The notes: a model not told the origin generated them from the letters alone. DNA of 5,897 nucleotides from Saprospiraceae bacterium (GCA_013002475.1 JABDJM010000474.1:1-5897); one strand, 5' to 3'; shown: positions 1-5,525, counted from the first letter of the stretch. Made by a program: numbers and translations.

Positions 1-836
1 TTTCAGCGGGTGTCAGAAACCCCACCCTAACGGATCAATACCTGAACCTGAATGTTGGCAGGGCCACTCTTTTGGGTAACCTGGATGGATATAAGGACCT
101 GTATACTTTAGATTCTTTCATCGATTATCTCGAATCAAGTTTTAGCACTCCATTGTCCTTCGTTGATCTCGATCCTATTAAACCTGAAAGAGTAAAAACT
201 ATTGAGGCGGGCTACAGAACCACGCTTTTTGAGAAAATCTATCTAGATGCCAATTACTACTATAACATCTATAATGACTTTATCGGTTTCAAACTATTGG
301 TCGATGCTGAAATAGATGATCTTACGGGATTTCCAACTAATGTGGATGTATTCAGGATCTCAAGTAACTCAGACAATGAAGTAACAACGCAAGGATTTTC
401 TATTGGCGCTAATTACTACTTTGGACAATACTATCAGTTTGCTGGAAATTATTCTTGGAACAAGTTGAATAAGGTATTTGAGGATGATCCTATTATTCCT
501 GCTTTTAATACGCCCGAGCACAAATATAATCTGGGCATTTCGGGAAGAAATATTCCGCTTAATTGGGGTAATTTCCCCGCCAAGAAGTTGGGATTCAATA
601 TGAATTATAAATGGGTTCAGGGCTTTTTGTTTGAAGGATCGCCACAGTTTACAGGCTTTATTGAGGATTATGGATTATTGGATGCTCAGATCAATTTTGA
701 TTTTTCTAAGATCAATACTATCCTTAAAATTGGAGCTTCAAATGTTTTGGATAATAAGGTGTTCCAAACCTATGGTGGGCCCAGAATTGGCCGACTTGGT
801 TACATCTCTTTATTATATGAATTCGAAAAAAAATAA
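1..836 (+). CDS. TonB-dependent outer-membrane receptor, C-terminal part (5' end outside window)
   Basis: The reading frame is open from the window edge (first full codon at position 3) to the TAA at 834-836, giving 277 residues. The internal TTG at 72 is not the real start, because the frame upstream encodes receptor-like sequence (S-A-G-V-R-N-P-T-L-T-D-Q-Y). That resembles the 'FRNPT..DQY' barrel motif of Bacteroidota TonB-dependent receptors. The rest shows alternating aromatic and polar beta-strands: YLDANYYYNIYNDFIGF, then FSIGANYYFGQYYQFAGNYSW, then the motif ASNVLDNKVFQTYGGPRIGR. It ends in Y-E-F-E-K-K, close to the usual terminal aromatic signature of outer-membrane barrels. By family knowledge it is an energy-dependent importer in the outer membrane, working with TonB-ExbB-ExbD. 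The plug domain and any N-terminal carboxypeptidase-like domain lie outside the window, so the substrate cannot be inferred. The next gene follows after 25 bp with no terminator between, suggesting co-transcription. Confidence 0.9.
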   Translation, partial: SAGVRNPTLTDQYLNLNVGRATLLGNLDGYKDLYTLDSFIDYLESSFSTPLSFVDLDPIKPERVKTIEAGYRTTLFEKIYLDANYYYNIYNDFIGFKLLVDAEIDDLTGFPTNVDVFRISSNSDNEVTTQGFSIGANYYFGQYYQFAGNYSWNKLNKVFEDDPIIPAFNTPEHKYNLGISGRNIPLNWGNFPAKKLGFNMNYKWVQGFLFEGSPQFTGFIEDYGLLDAQINFDFSKINTILKIGASNVLDNKVFQTYGGPRIGRLGYISLLYEFEKK

Positions 837-861
837 ATCAACACTTACTTAAATTAAATCT

Positions 862-2376
862 ATGAAGAAGTTTACTTTACTCTTTAGCTTTCTTATCGGT
901 GTGGTTGGCATGATGTCAGCCCAGCAACGATATGTGGATGAGATCTTCACAGATGTTGAGGTGACAGAAAATGTCGTGTATGGCCTCAATGCAACTGTCC
1001 TGCTTGTTGCTTCAGCTGGAGAAGCTGTTCCGCAACCGCTTGTTTCTGACGTATATACTCCAATGGGAGATACAGAAACCTCTCGTCCTCTGGTTCTCAT
1101 CGCCCATACTGGCAACTTCCTTCCTCCAAGTTTTAATGGAGGCTGCGGAGGTACAATAAAAGATGCCGATGTAGTGGAAACCGCCAAAAGACTAGCCCGA
1201 ATGGGTTATGTGGCTGTGACCTTTGATTACAGGATTGGTTGGGATCCCACAAATCCCGATCAGGCCATTCGTGTAGCTACCATTATCAATGCGGCTTACC
1301 GTGGTGTCCAGGATTCAAGAACCGCTGTTAAGTATTACAGAAATTCTGCTGATAGTGGTGGAAACCCATATGGAATTGACCCTAGCAAGATCGTTATGTG
1401 GGGATTCGGAACTGGTGCTTACATCACCTATGGTTCTGCTACACTGAACGCGATCTCGGATACTTACATTCCTGAATTCCTGCTTTCCATTGATCCTTTT
1501 ATTCCTATGGTCATTGAGCCTATTAATGGTGATCTGAATGCCGACAATGTTGGAATTGCTGGCATGTATCCTCCATTCCCTGATGGAGATACGCTTTGCT
1601 ATCCAAACCTGCCTGGTGTAGATGCAAGCTTTAATCTTGCTGTCCAGATGGGAGGAGCCCTTGGAGATACCTCATGGATAACTCCTGGTGATGTTCCAAT
1701 GATCAGCTTCCATGTACCAACAGATCCATTTGCTCCTTGTACAGAGGCGGTTCTTTCTGTTCCTCCTCCGGTTAACCTTCCTGTTGTGGAAGTGAACGGG
1801 GCTTGTTTGACTATTCCGACGGCTGTTGCGGAAGGTGTGAACGATGTATTTGCCACTAAGGAATACATCGATGATTACACTGCAGTGGCTAATGAGAGAA
1901 GTGGAGGCACTGAGGGATTATTTTTGTTCCCCTCAAATGATCCCGCCGAATCCGCACCATGGAATTTTGCATACAATGAAAACCCTTATGGGGTTGCACC
2001 CGTACCTTGTGATACTAACTCAGTTGACGCAATGGTGCACATGGATACGGTTATGCAGTATTACATCCCACGGGCTTGTATTACGCTTGACTTGGGATGC
2101 GATCTTGCTGCGTATACAAATACCGATGAGATCCAGGCCTTACAAGTAGGCTTGAAAGCCGCACCAAATCCATCCAGAAATCATATCCAGATCACTGCTG
2201 ATAAGCAGATCAATCAGATCTTTGTTTATGATATGGCTGGAAGAGTAGTGAAGTTTTACGGTAATATCAACACTACCACATTCGACTTGTACCGATCACA
2301 GATCGGACCAGGTATGTTTGTCGCGCAGGTATATTTTGACGAAGGAATTGTAGCAGAGAAGTTGATCTTCAACTAA
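862..2376 (+). CDS. Secreted alpha/beta-hydrolase-like protein with type A T9SS C-terminal sorting domain; catalytic Ser apparently absent
   Basis: This is a 504-residue protein. Residues 1-20 form a signal peptide (Met-Lys-Lys, hydrophobic core, cleavage probably after M-S-A). Residues 55-300 read as an alpha/beta-hydrolase core: strand RPLVLIAHTG (75-84, oxyanion-loop position), helix and strand LARMGYVAVTFDYR (111-124), GIDPSKIVMWGFGTGAY (171-187), and ISFHVPTDPFAP (281-292), where Asp288 fits the acid of an 'HG..D..VP' motif. The candidate nucleophile elbow is G181-F-G-T-G185, with Gly rather than Ser at the centre (codon GGA at 1408-1410). His393 in VHMDTVMQYY is a possible catalytic His. 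Seven cysteines fit an extracytoplasmic location. Residues about 426-504 are a type A T9SS sorting domain (A-P-N-P-S, Y-D-M-A-G-R-V-V, final A-E-K-L-I-F-N), so export to or beyond the surface by T9SS is expected. The ATG at 862 is supported by the signal peptide. It could be a pseudo-esterase or binding protein serving the adjacent receptor. Hydrolase fold is fairly sure; activity is unknown. Confidence 0.88.
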   Translation: MKKFTLLFSFLIGVVGMMSAQQRYVDEIFTDVEVTENVVYGLNATVLLVASAGEAVPQPLVSDVYTPMGDTETSRPLVLIAHTGNFLPPSFNGGCGGTIKDADVVETAKRLARMGYVAVTFDYRIGWDPTNPDQAIRVATIINAAYRGVQDSRTAVKYYRNSADSGGNPYGIDPSKIVMWGFGTGAYITYGSATLNAISDTYIPEFLLSIDPFIPMVIEPINGDLNADNVGIAGMYPPFPDGDTLCYPNLPGVDASFNLAVQMGGALGDTSWITPGDVPMISFHVPTDPFAPCTEAVLSVPPPVNLPVVEVNGACLTIPTAVAEGVNDVFATKEYIDDYTAVANERSGGTEGLFLFPSNDPAESAPWNFAYNENPYGVAPVPCDTNSVDAMVHMDTVMQYYIPRACITLDLGCDLAAYTNTDEIQALQVGLKAAPNPSRNHIQITADKQINQIFVYDMAGRVVKFYGNINTTTFDLYRSQIGPGMFVAQVYFDEGIVAEKLIFN

Positions 2377-2400
2377 GAGCTACTTAGATATAGAATTAGC

Positions 2401-2434
2401 AAGAGGCTGTCTCGTTGAGATGGCCTCTTTTTTT
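2401..2434 (+). terminator. Intrinsic terminator of the receptor/hydrolase unit
   Basis: AAGAGGC (2401-2407) pairs with GCCTCTT (2423-2429). After a TG/TG internal loop, TCTC (2410-2413) pairs with GAGA (2417-2420) around a GTT loop. A run of seven T (2428-2434) follows. It lies 24 bp after the stop codon at 2376 and has the classical hairpin plus T-tract form on the plus strand. Confidence 0.88.
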
Positions 2435-2446
2435 ATGGCAATAAGG

Positions 2447-2515
2447 GTCGATCCGGAAGGTTAGGCCTAGATCGGAGGTTAAACCTAGGCCTAGACCGGA
2501 ATCTACGCTGAACAT
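2447..2515 (+). repeat. Degenerate tandem repeat, ~24-bp unit built on TAGGCCTAGAYCGGA
   Basis: Two adjacent 24-nt units at 2462-2485 and 2486-2509 begin TAGGCCTAGATCGGA and TAGGCCTAGACCGGA (14 of 15 identical), then diverge. A weaker partial copy precedes them, with GATCCGGAAGGTTA at 2450-2463. Each unit contains the palindrome TAGGCCTA. The last unit continues as ATCTACGCTGAACAT to 2515. That segment recurs near 2903-2916 and, diverged, at 2854-2867, so this is a local repeat family rather than a simple tandem array. Confidence 0.7.
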
Positions 2516-2597
2516 CCTACTCATGTACAAAATCCCGGTTTTTACATTGAGCTGCTCTGCAGCCCTTTCCATTTGCTGCCCTTCGCTTAAAAACATA

Positions 2598-2621
2598 GCG
2601 TGGCGCTGCCACGCATTTTTT
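2598..2621 (+). terminator. Terminator-like GC hairpin with T-tract, no gene directly upstream
   Basis: GCGTGGC (2598-2604) and GCCACGC (2608-2614) form a perfect 7-bp stem with a GCT loop, followed by A and six T (2616-2621). On the minus strand the same hairpin is followed by a shorter T run, so it could work in both directions. It may be a back-up terminator, the 3' end of a small RNA, or a repeat-derived palindrome. Confidence 0.55.
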
Positions 2622-2771
2622 CGTCGCCTCCTTATTGCAGAGTCCCGAAACAGAAGGTACAGAGTCCTGCATGCCTCTGGTATGACCGAGATTTTTCTAG
2701 AGAGAGGTTTAGTCGAGAAAGGAGCTACAGAGTATCGTAATTTTGAATTGGGTGTTATTTCTTTGAGCCTG

Positions 2772-2787
2772 CCTGCCGTCCGGCAGG
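2772..2787. repeat. REP-like palindrome CCTGCCGTCCGGCAGG
   Basis: CCTGCCG (2772-2778) is the inverse of CGGCAGG (2781-2787), separated by TC, and an extra CCTG-like half precedes it (GCCTGCCTGCC, 2767-2777). From memory, CCTGCC/GGCAGG palindromes recur in intergenic DNA of many Bacteroidota and produce spurious short frames. That statement was not checked here. The following TTCGTGCCTTTTTGG stretch (2790-2804) may belong to the same repeat. Confidence 0.5.
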
Positions 2788-2873
2788 TCTTCGTGCCTTT
2801 TTGGCTGGATCAAAAAAATATCAATGGAGGCTAGCAAGTCGGGCCACGGTCGGAATCTACGCCTAACTACCAA

Positions 2874-2924
2874 AAGCAAAAAATGTTCAGCCTAGATTCC
2901 GGTCTACGCTGAACATTTTTGCTT
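2874..2924 (-). terminator. Long hairpin terminator of the minus-strand DUF5684-like gene, built from the local repeat
   Basis: The left arm 2874-2891 and right arm 2908-2924 pair over 17 bp with a single bulged A in the A6/T5 part (core TGTTCAGC/GCTGAACA). After a C/C mismatch, TAGA (2893-2896) pairs with TCTA (2903-2906) around a TTCCGG loop. Read on the minus strand, the hairpin begins 16 bp beyond the stop codon of the 2941-3330 gene, and its distal arm carries six T. This suits termination of that gene and may also stop plus-strand read-through. The loop region is a copy of the repeat at 2490-2515. Confidence 0.75.
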
Positions 2925-2940
2925 ACCTATCCCTCTGCTG

Positions 2941-3330
2941 TCAGACGAAATCCCGATCCGACCAATCTCCCTTTGAGTAGGCACCTGCCGGTCCAAGGTA
3001 TTCATAGCCACCGAAAGCAAGCACGGGGAGGAATATTGGTTTGAAGAATATCAGGCCAAGGCCGAAGGCCGGTCCCTGGCCAAAACTCCGAGCTATCAGA
3101 ATTCCCAAATAGATCGCCAGGACGAAGTTTACAAAAGGGATCAGAAATAACAAGATCCACCAGCCTGGCTTACCCACGATCCTCAATAGGATGACCGCAT
3201 TATATATGGGAATCAAAGCTTCCCAGCCTGATCTCCCCGCTTTTTCGAAGATCCGCCAAAGACTGGCAATAATGAGGAAAGCCATGCCAAAGCCACAAAT
3301 AAGCGCAATAAGACCGAGAAGAATCATCAT
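2941..3330 (-). CDS. Small multi-pass membrane protein, DUF5684-like
   Basis: The protein has 129 residues counted from the ATG at 3330-3328. A TTG two codons upstream (3336) and a second ATG at 3327 are alternatives; the tandem ATG codons are preferred. Predicted membrane segments lie at about residues 3-25, 56-80 and 88-107. The motifs WRIFEKAGRSGWEALIPIYN (25-44) and I-V-G-K-P-G-W-W (51-58), then L-I-P-F-V-N (63-68) and A-R-S-F-G (80-84), match what I know of the DUF5684 family. That family is widespread in Bacteroidota and is sometimes annotated as, or fused to, signal peptidase I. No Ser/Lys catalytic dyad of a signal peptidase is present, so that name should not be used. The inner-membrane function is unknown. 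The C-terminal tail is polar (S-K-G-D-W-S-D-R-D). The gene diverges from the methyltransferase and ends in its own hairpin terminator. Confidence 0.85.
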   Translation of the reverse strand: MMILLGLIALICGFGMAFLIIASLWRIFEKAGRSGWEALIPIYNAVILLRIVGKPGWWILLFLIPFVNFVLAIYLGILIARSFGQGPAFGLGLIFFKPIFLPVLAFGGYEYLGPAGAYSKGDWSDRDFV

Positions 3331-3349
3331 GATCAAAGTTTTAATGTTT

Positions 3350-3367
3350 ATCCTAATCTAATCCTAA
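3350..3367. promoter_or_regulatory. Pair of ATCCTAA direct repeats in the divergent gap
   Basis: ATCCTAA occurs at 3350-3356 and 3361-3367, with an 11-bp period (about one helical turn), between the divergent starts of the DUF5684-like gene and the methyltransferase. It could be a protein-binding site. I could not find a convincing Bacteroidota TAnnTTTG promoter at correct spacing in either direction, so this remains a weak suggestion. Confidence 0.25.
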
Positions 3368-3417
3368 AGGGAGATCTGCGCAATAATTGTCGACGAATAG
3401 GGCTTTTTATCGAACAA

Positions 3418-4233
3418 TTGCCAATTTTGCGAAACGATGGTCACAAAAGTATCGTTCCTAAACACATGAGTTCAATGCAAACTGCCGAGCGGGTAAGTCA
3501 TACCGACCTTTCAGATAATTATATATTCCAACGATCCCTGTTGGCCTATGTGGAAGCTGCCAAAATGGTTCATGGAGATGTTTTAGAGCTGGGAACTGGA
3601 TCCGGATATGGGATCGAACATATCGCACCCAATGCTGACAGATTTGTCACGGTGGATAAGTTTCCAAGCTCCATAGACTTTTCTTTATACCCCAATGTGG
3701 AATTTCACCAACTGACCCTACCCTCCCTCGACGCCTTCGAAGACAACAGTTTCGATTTCGTGATCAGTTTTCAGGTCATTGAACATATTGAGGATGACGA
3801 GGCCTTCGTCAGGGAAGCCGCCCGGGTACTAAAACCTGGAGGCACTTTTATTGTCACCACCCCGAACAAGGAGATGAGCATCACGCGTAATCCCTGGCAT
3901 ATTCGTGAATACACCATTCAGGAACTTAAGGATCTCTTTGGGAAATATTTTGAAACCGTGAACGCCAAAGGGGTCTTTGGCAACGAAAAGATCATGGCCT
4001 ATTATGAAAATAATAAAGCCAGTGTCGAGCGGATCACTCGGTTTGATGTCTTCGATCTACAACATAAACTGCCTAGGCAGATATTGCAAATACCCTATGA
4101 CATCCTAAACAGGATGAACCGTAAAAAACTACTCAAGGCTGACAACAGCCTTGTCCAGTCTATCAAAATGGAGGATTATTCCATCCGCGAAGCTGAGGAT
4201 GGATGTTTTGACCTTTTCTACTACGTCATGTAG
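3418..4233 (+). CDS. Class I SAM-dependent methyltransferase (Methyltransf_11-like)
   Basis: This is a 271-residue cytoplasmic protein if begun at TTG 3418; beginning at ATG 3466 gives 255 residues, and a second ATG lies at 3475. No in-frame ATG lies upstream, so 3466 is a plausible true start. The stretch H-K-S-I-V-P-K-H before it nevertheless looks protein-like, so the longer form is listed. Motif I for AdoMet binding is VLELGTGSGYG (55-65). Asp80 in F-V-T-V-D-K is the expected ribose-binding acidic residue. DFVISFQVIEHIEDDEAF (113-130) and LKPGGTFIVTTPN (138-150) are the post-I and motif III strands of the Methyltransf_11 type. The C-terminal about 90 residues are less typical and may form a substrate cap. 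The substrate cannot be told from sequence, and the neighbours do not point to a pathway. Its 3' end overlaps the convergent small gene by 13 bp, and no terminator is evident. Confidence 0.87.
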   Translation: MPILRNDGHKSIVPKHMSSMQTAERVSHTDLSDNYIFQRSLLAYVEAAKMVHGDVLELGTGSGYGIEHIAPNADRFVTVDKFPSSIDFSLYPNVEFHQLTLPSLDAFEDNSFDFVISFQVIEHIEDDEAFVREAARVLKPGGTFIVTTPNKEMSITRNPWHIREYTIQELKDLFGKYFETVNAKGVFGNEKIMAYYENNKASVERITRFDVFDLQHKLPRQILQIPYDILNRMNRKKLLKADNSLVQSIKMEDYSIREAEDGCFDLFYYVM

Positions 4234-4367
4234 ATGTAGAAATACAATGCCGCAAATATTAAAATTGCGAAAATCAAACCCATAAGCATGTAGCGCCCTT
4301 CAGGATCAGCTTTTACGCGATCTTTCTTCTGAACTGTGGATTTTTCTTGTGCTTTTGCCCTTTCCAT
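4221..4367 (-). CDS. Small single-pass membrane protein (48 aa), unknown function
   Basis: ATG at 4367-4365 opens a 48-residue frame ending with TAG at 4223-4221. The N-terminal half is strongly charged (M-E-R-A-K-A-Q-E-K-S, then V-Q-K-K-D-R-V-K). Next comes D-P-E-G-R-Y, then one hydrophobic helix at about residues 27-46 (MLMGLIFAILIFAALYFYIY), ending M-T. The sharp charged-then-hydrophobic layout, with lysines and arginines on the cytoplasmic side, is typical of a genuine N-in small membrane protein and not of random sequence. An A/T-rich stretch precedes the ATG. It converges on the methyltransferase and overlaps its last 13 bases. I do not recognise the family. A role as a small accessory subunit of a membrane complex is possible but only inferred. 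Confidence 0.7.
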   Translation of the reverse strand: MERAKAQEKSTVQKKDRVKADPEGRYMLMGLIFAILIFAALYFYIYMT

Positions 4368-4762
4368 AATAAGTGATTTTTGAATCAGTAATCTAGTGTA
4401 AGACTTAAAGTCGGTTTATCGAGTTGTCTCCTATAGGGCGTTTTCTTTTTTTATAACGCTCAAAAGGAGTCAATTGATTCGATTATTCAGTTTTTAAGTT
4501 GTGACCGAAACTCCGATATCGTCTTTATCAGCACTCTGTTTCTTGCTGGAAGATAATGAGTTAGCTTCAAAATTTCCAGTTTGCAAGACCATTTAATCCA
4601 TAAAAGTAATGGTAAAAATGGTCATACGCACTATATCACAACACAAATACAGGAAATAGAAGGATAGAAAGGATAGATAGCTTTAGAAACTGCAAATTAC
4701 GGTCAGAGTCCTGGTCTGTCAATAGCCCGAACAGGGTAGTTCTTCCACATATTTATTGATGC
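4368..4762. other. Gene-free intergenic region with weak inverted repeats
   Basis: No coding region is seen in these 395 bp. Structures visible are: an imperfect hairpin, CTCCT (4428-4432) with AGGAG (4465-4469), enclosing GCGTT (4438-4442) with AACGC (4455-4459); a perfect 8-bp inverted repeat, GACCATTT (4587-4594) with AAATGGTC (4616-4623), with a 21-nt loop; and short direct repeats AGGATAGA (4661-4668 and 4670-4677). None has a T-tract that would make it a good terminator for the response regulator. The region presumably contains the 3' end of the regulator transcript and the promoter of the 48-residue protein, but I cannot place either. Confidence 0.6.
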
Positions 4763-5410
4763 CTATTCCTGATCGTCATTAATCAGTTTGAATTCAATAG
4801 CCTTTCTTACAATACCGGCTAAATTTTTGGCTCCCAATTTTTGCATGATGTTTTTCCTGTGAGTGTCAACAGTATTTACACTAATGAATAATTGCTCGGC
4901 AATTTGAGAGGTGGTGTTTTCATAAACCATCAACTTCAAGATTTCCTTTTCCCTCCTTGAAAGAGCAAAGTCAGGCTGCTCCTCGCTTTCTTTCTTAGGT
5001 TCCGGCTTTATCAAGATCTCTGCTATCTCCTCTGAATAGTGTTTCTTCCCGGAGTATACCCGGTTTACTGCCATTTCCAATTCTTGGAAATCTACATTTT
5101 TTAAAAGGTATCCACTGGCCCCTGCCTCCAGCATAGCTTTGATCATCGATCGTTCGCTCAACATGGTCAGGGCAATAATTTTGACATCGGGAAATTGATC
5201 GTGGATCAACTCACAAGTTTTTATCCCATCCATGTCAGGTATCCCAATATCAAGGAGAACCACATCAAAGGGTTCCTTATGAATAATTCCCAAGGCTTCC
5301 TGACCTGAGTTTACCCCATGCTGGCAACTAATGTTTTCAGCATCACCCAATAAGGAAATGATCCCATCAATTACCAGCTGGTGGTCATCTACTACTAAAA
5401 CTTTGATCAT
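4763..5410 (-). CDS. NarL/LuxR-family two-component response regulator
   Basis: The protein has 215 residues from the ATG at 5410-5408. A TTG immediately before it (5413) is an alternative start but less likely. The N-terminal receiver domain (about 1-120) has acidic residues Asp8 and Asp9 (V-V-D-D-H), phospho-acceptor Asp54 ([10 protein letters not shown]), Thr82 and Lys104 (Y-L-L-K), which are all the conserved positions. A charged linker (135-147) leads to a LuxR-type helix-turn-helix at about 148-210: [20 protein letters not shown], then [16 protein letters not shown]. Length and order are those of the full family, so it should be a phosphorylation-controlled DNA-binding regulator in the cytoplasm. 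No sensor kinase gene adjoins it here: downstream is a gene-free gap and upstream a divergent surface-protein gene. It may therefore be an orphan or be paired with a distant kinase. Its target is not known. Confidence 0.93.
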   Translation of the reverse strand: MIKVLVVDDHQLVIDGIISLLGDAENISCQHGVNSGQEALGIIHKEPFDVVLLDIGIPDMDGIKTCELIHDQFPDVKIIALTMLSERSMIKAMLEAGASGYLLKNVDFQELEMAVNRVYSGKKHYSEEIAEILIKPEPKKESEEQPDFALSRREKEILKLMVYENTTSQIAEQLFISVNTVDTHRKNIMQKLGAKNLAGIVRKAIEFKLINDDQE

Positions 5411-5525
5411 CAAATCAGGGTCTGGTTCATTTCAAGATAGAAAAATCACGGTATTCCGTGAGTGGCAAATCATTTCTTTCCGTGAAGCTACTCGCCTTTT
5501 GATTCCAGATTTTTATAAAAAAAAG
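5411..5525. promoter_or_regulatory. Divergent regulatory region with three CCGTGA half-sites
   Basis: This 115-bp gap separates the response regulator (minus) from the surface-protein gene (plus). TCACGG (5446-5451) and CCGTGA (5456-5461) form an inverted repeat with a 4-nt spacer. A further copy, extended to TTCCGTGA, recurs at 5454-5461 and 5478-5485, exactly 24 bp apart. The arrangement resembles an operator cluster that the regulator itself could bind, although this is inference. An A-rich run (TATAAAAAAAAG) directly precedes the ATG at 5526, as is usual for translation initiation in Bacteroidota. No clear -7 TAnnTTTG box was found. Confidence 0.4.

Larger units (their letters stand above)
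2460..2867. repeat. Segment bounded by imperfect 13-bp inverted repeats (MITE-like, speculative)
   Basis: GTTAGGCCTAGAT at 2460-2472 is matched, inverted, by ATCTACGCCTAAC at 2855-2867 (reverse complement GTTAGGCGTAGAT, 12 of 13 identical). The enclosed 408 bp has no gene and includes several hairpins. No target-site duplication is seen at the edges, and related repeat copies lie both inside and outside the boundaries. The inverted repeats may therefore be only oppositely oriented members of the local repeat family, not the ends of a mobile unit. Confidence 0.35.
2435..2940. other. Gene-free, repeat- and palindrome-rich intergenic block
   Basis: I see no credible gene in these 506 bp. The longest open frame (plus strand, 2523-2834) runs straight through two strong palindromes (2598-2614 and 2772-2787), lacks any domain pattern, and looks like chance. 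The block holds, in order: degenerate direct repeats (2447-2515), a small GCTGC/GCAGC hairpin (2551-2563), a GCGTGGC hairpin with T-tract (2598-2621), two copies of CAGAGTCC (2638-2645 and 2660-2667), a CCTGCC palindrome (2772-2787), a further diverged repeat copy (2847-2867), and a long hairpin terminator (2874-2924). The organisation suggests accumulated small repetitive elements between a plus-strand unit and a convergent minus-strand gene. An unannotated small RNA is possible but unsupported. Confidence 0.7.

Noticed and set aside
849..1868. Minus-strand frames (849-1187 and 1599-1868) and plus-strand alternative frames inside the hydrolase-like gene
   Set aside because: They are shadows of a gene with clear signal peptide, fold and sorting-domain evidence.
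2396..2596. Minus-strand 66-residue open frame
   Set aside because: It covers the terminator of the upstream unit and the tandem repeats, with no protein-like pattern.
2523..2834. Plus-strand 103-residue open frame
   Set aside because: It crosses two strong palindromes and repeat sequence, has no domain or membrane pattern, and ends within the REP-like tract; it looks like a chance frame.
2460..2867. Integron attC-like core sites (GTTAGGC at 2460, GTTAAAC at 2478, GCCTAAC at 2861 fit GTTRRRY/RYYYAAC)
   Set aside because: No RYYYAAC and GTTRRRY pair occurs in the right order and 57-141 bp spacing on either strand, no integrase is present, and the matches belong to the local TAGGCCTAGA repeat family.
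2941..3330. Signal peptidase I annotation for the small membrane protein
   Set aside because: Only the DUF5684-like membrane part is present; there is no catalytic Ser/Lys domain.
3422..3429. CAATTTTG as a -7 promoter box (near TAnnTTTG) for the methyltransferase
   Set aside because: No TTG/TTTG element lies at the usual 19-21-nt spacing upstream, and the site would lie inside the longer form of the gene.
4653..4680. Short AGGATAGA direct repeats considered as a CRISPR or iteron remnant
   Set aside because: Only two full 8-nt copies without spacers or unit length typical of either; low-complexity A/G sequence explains them.
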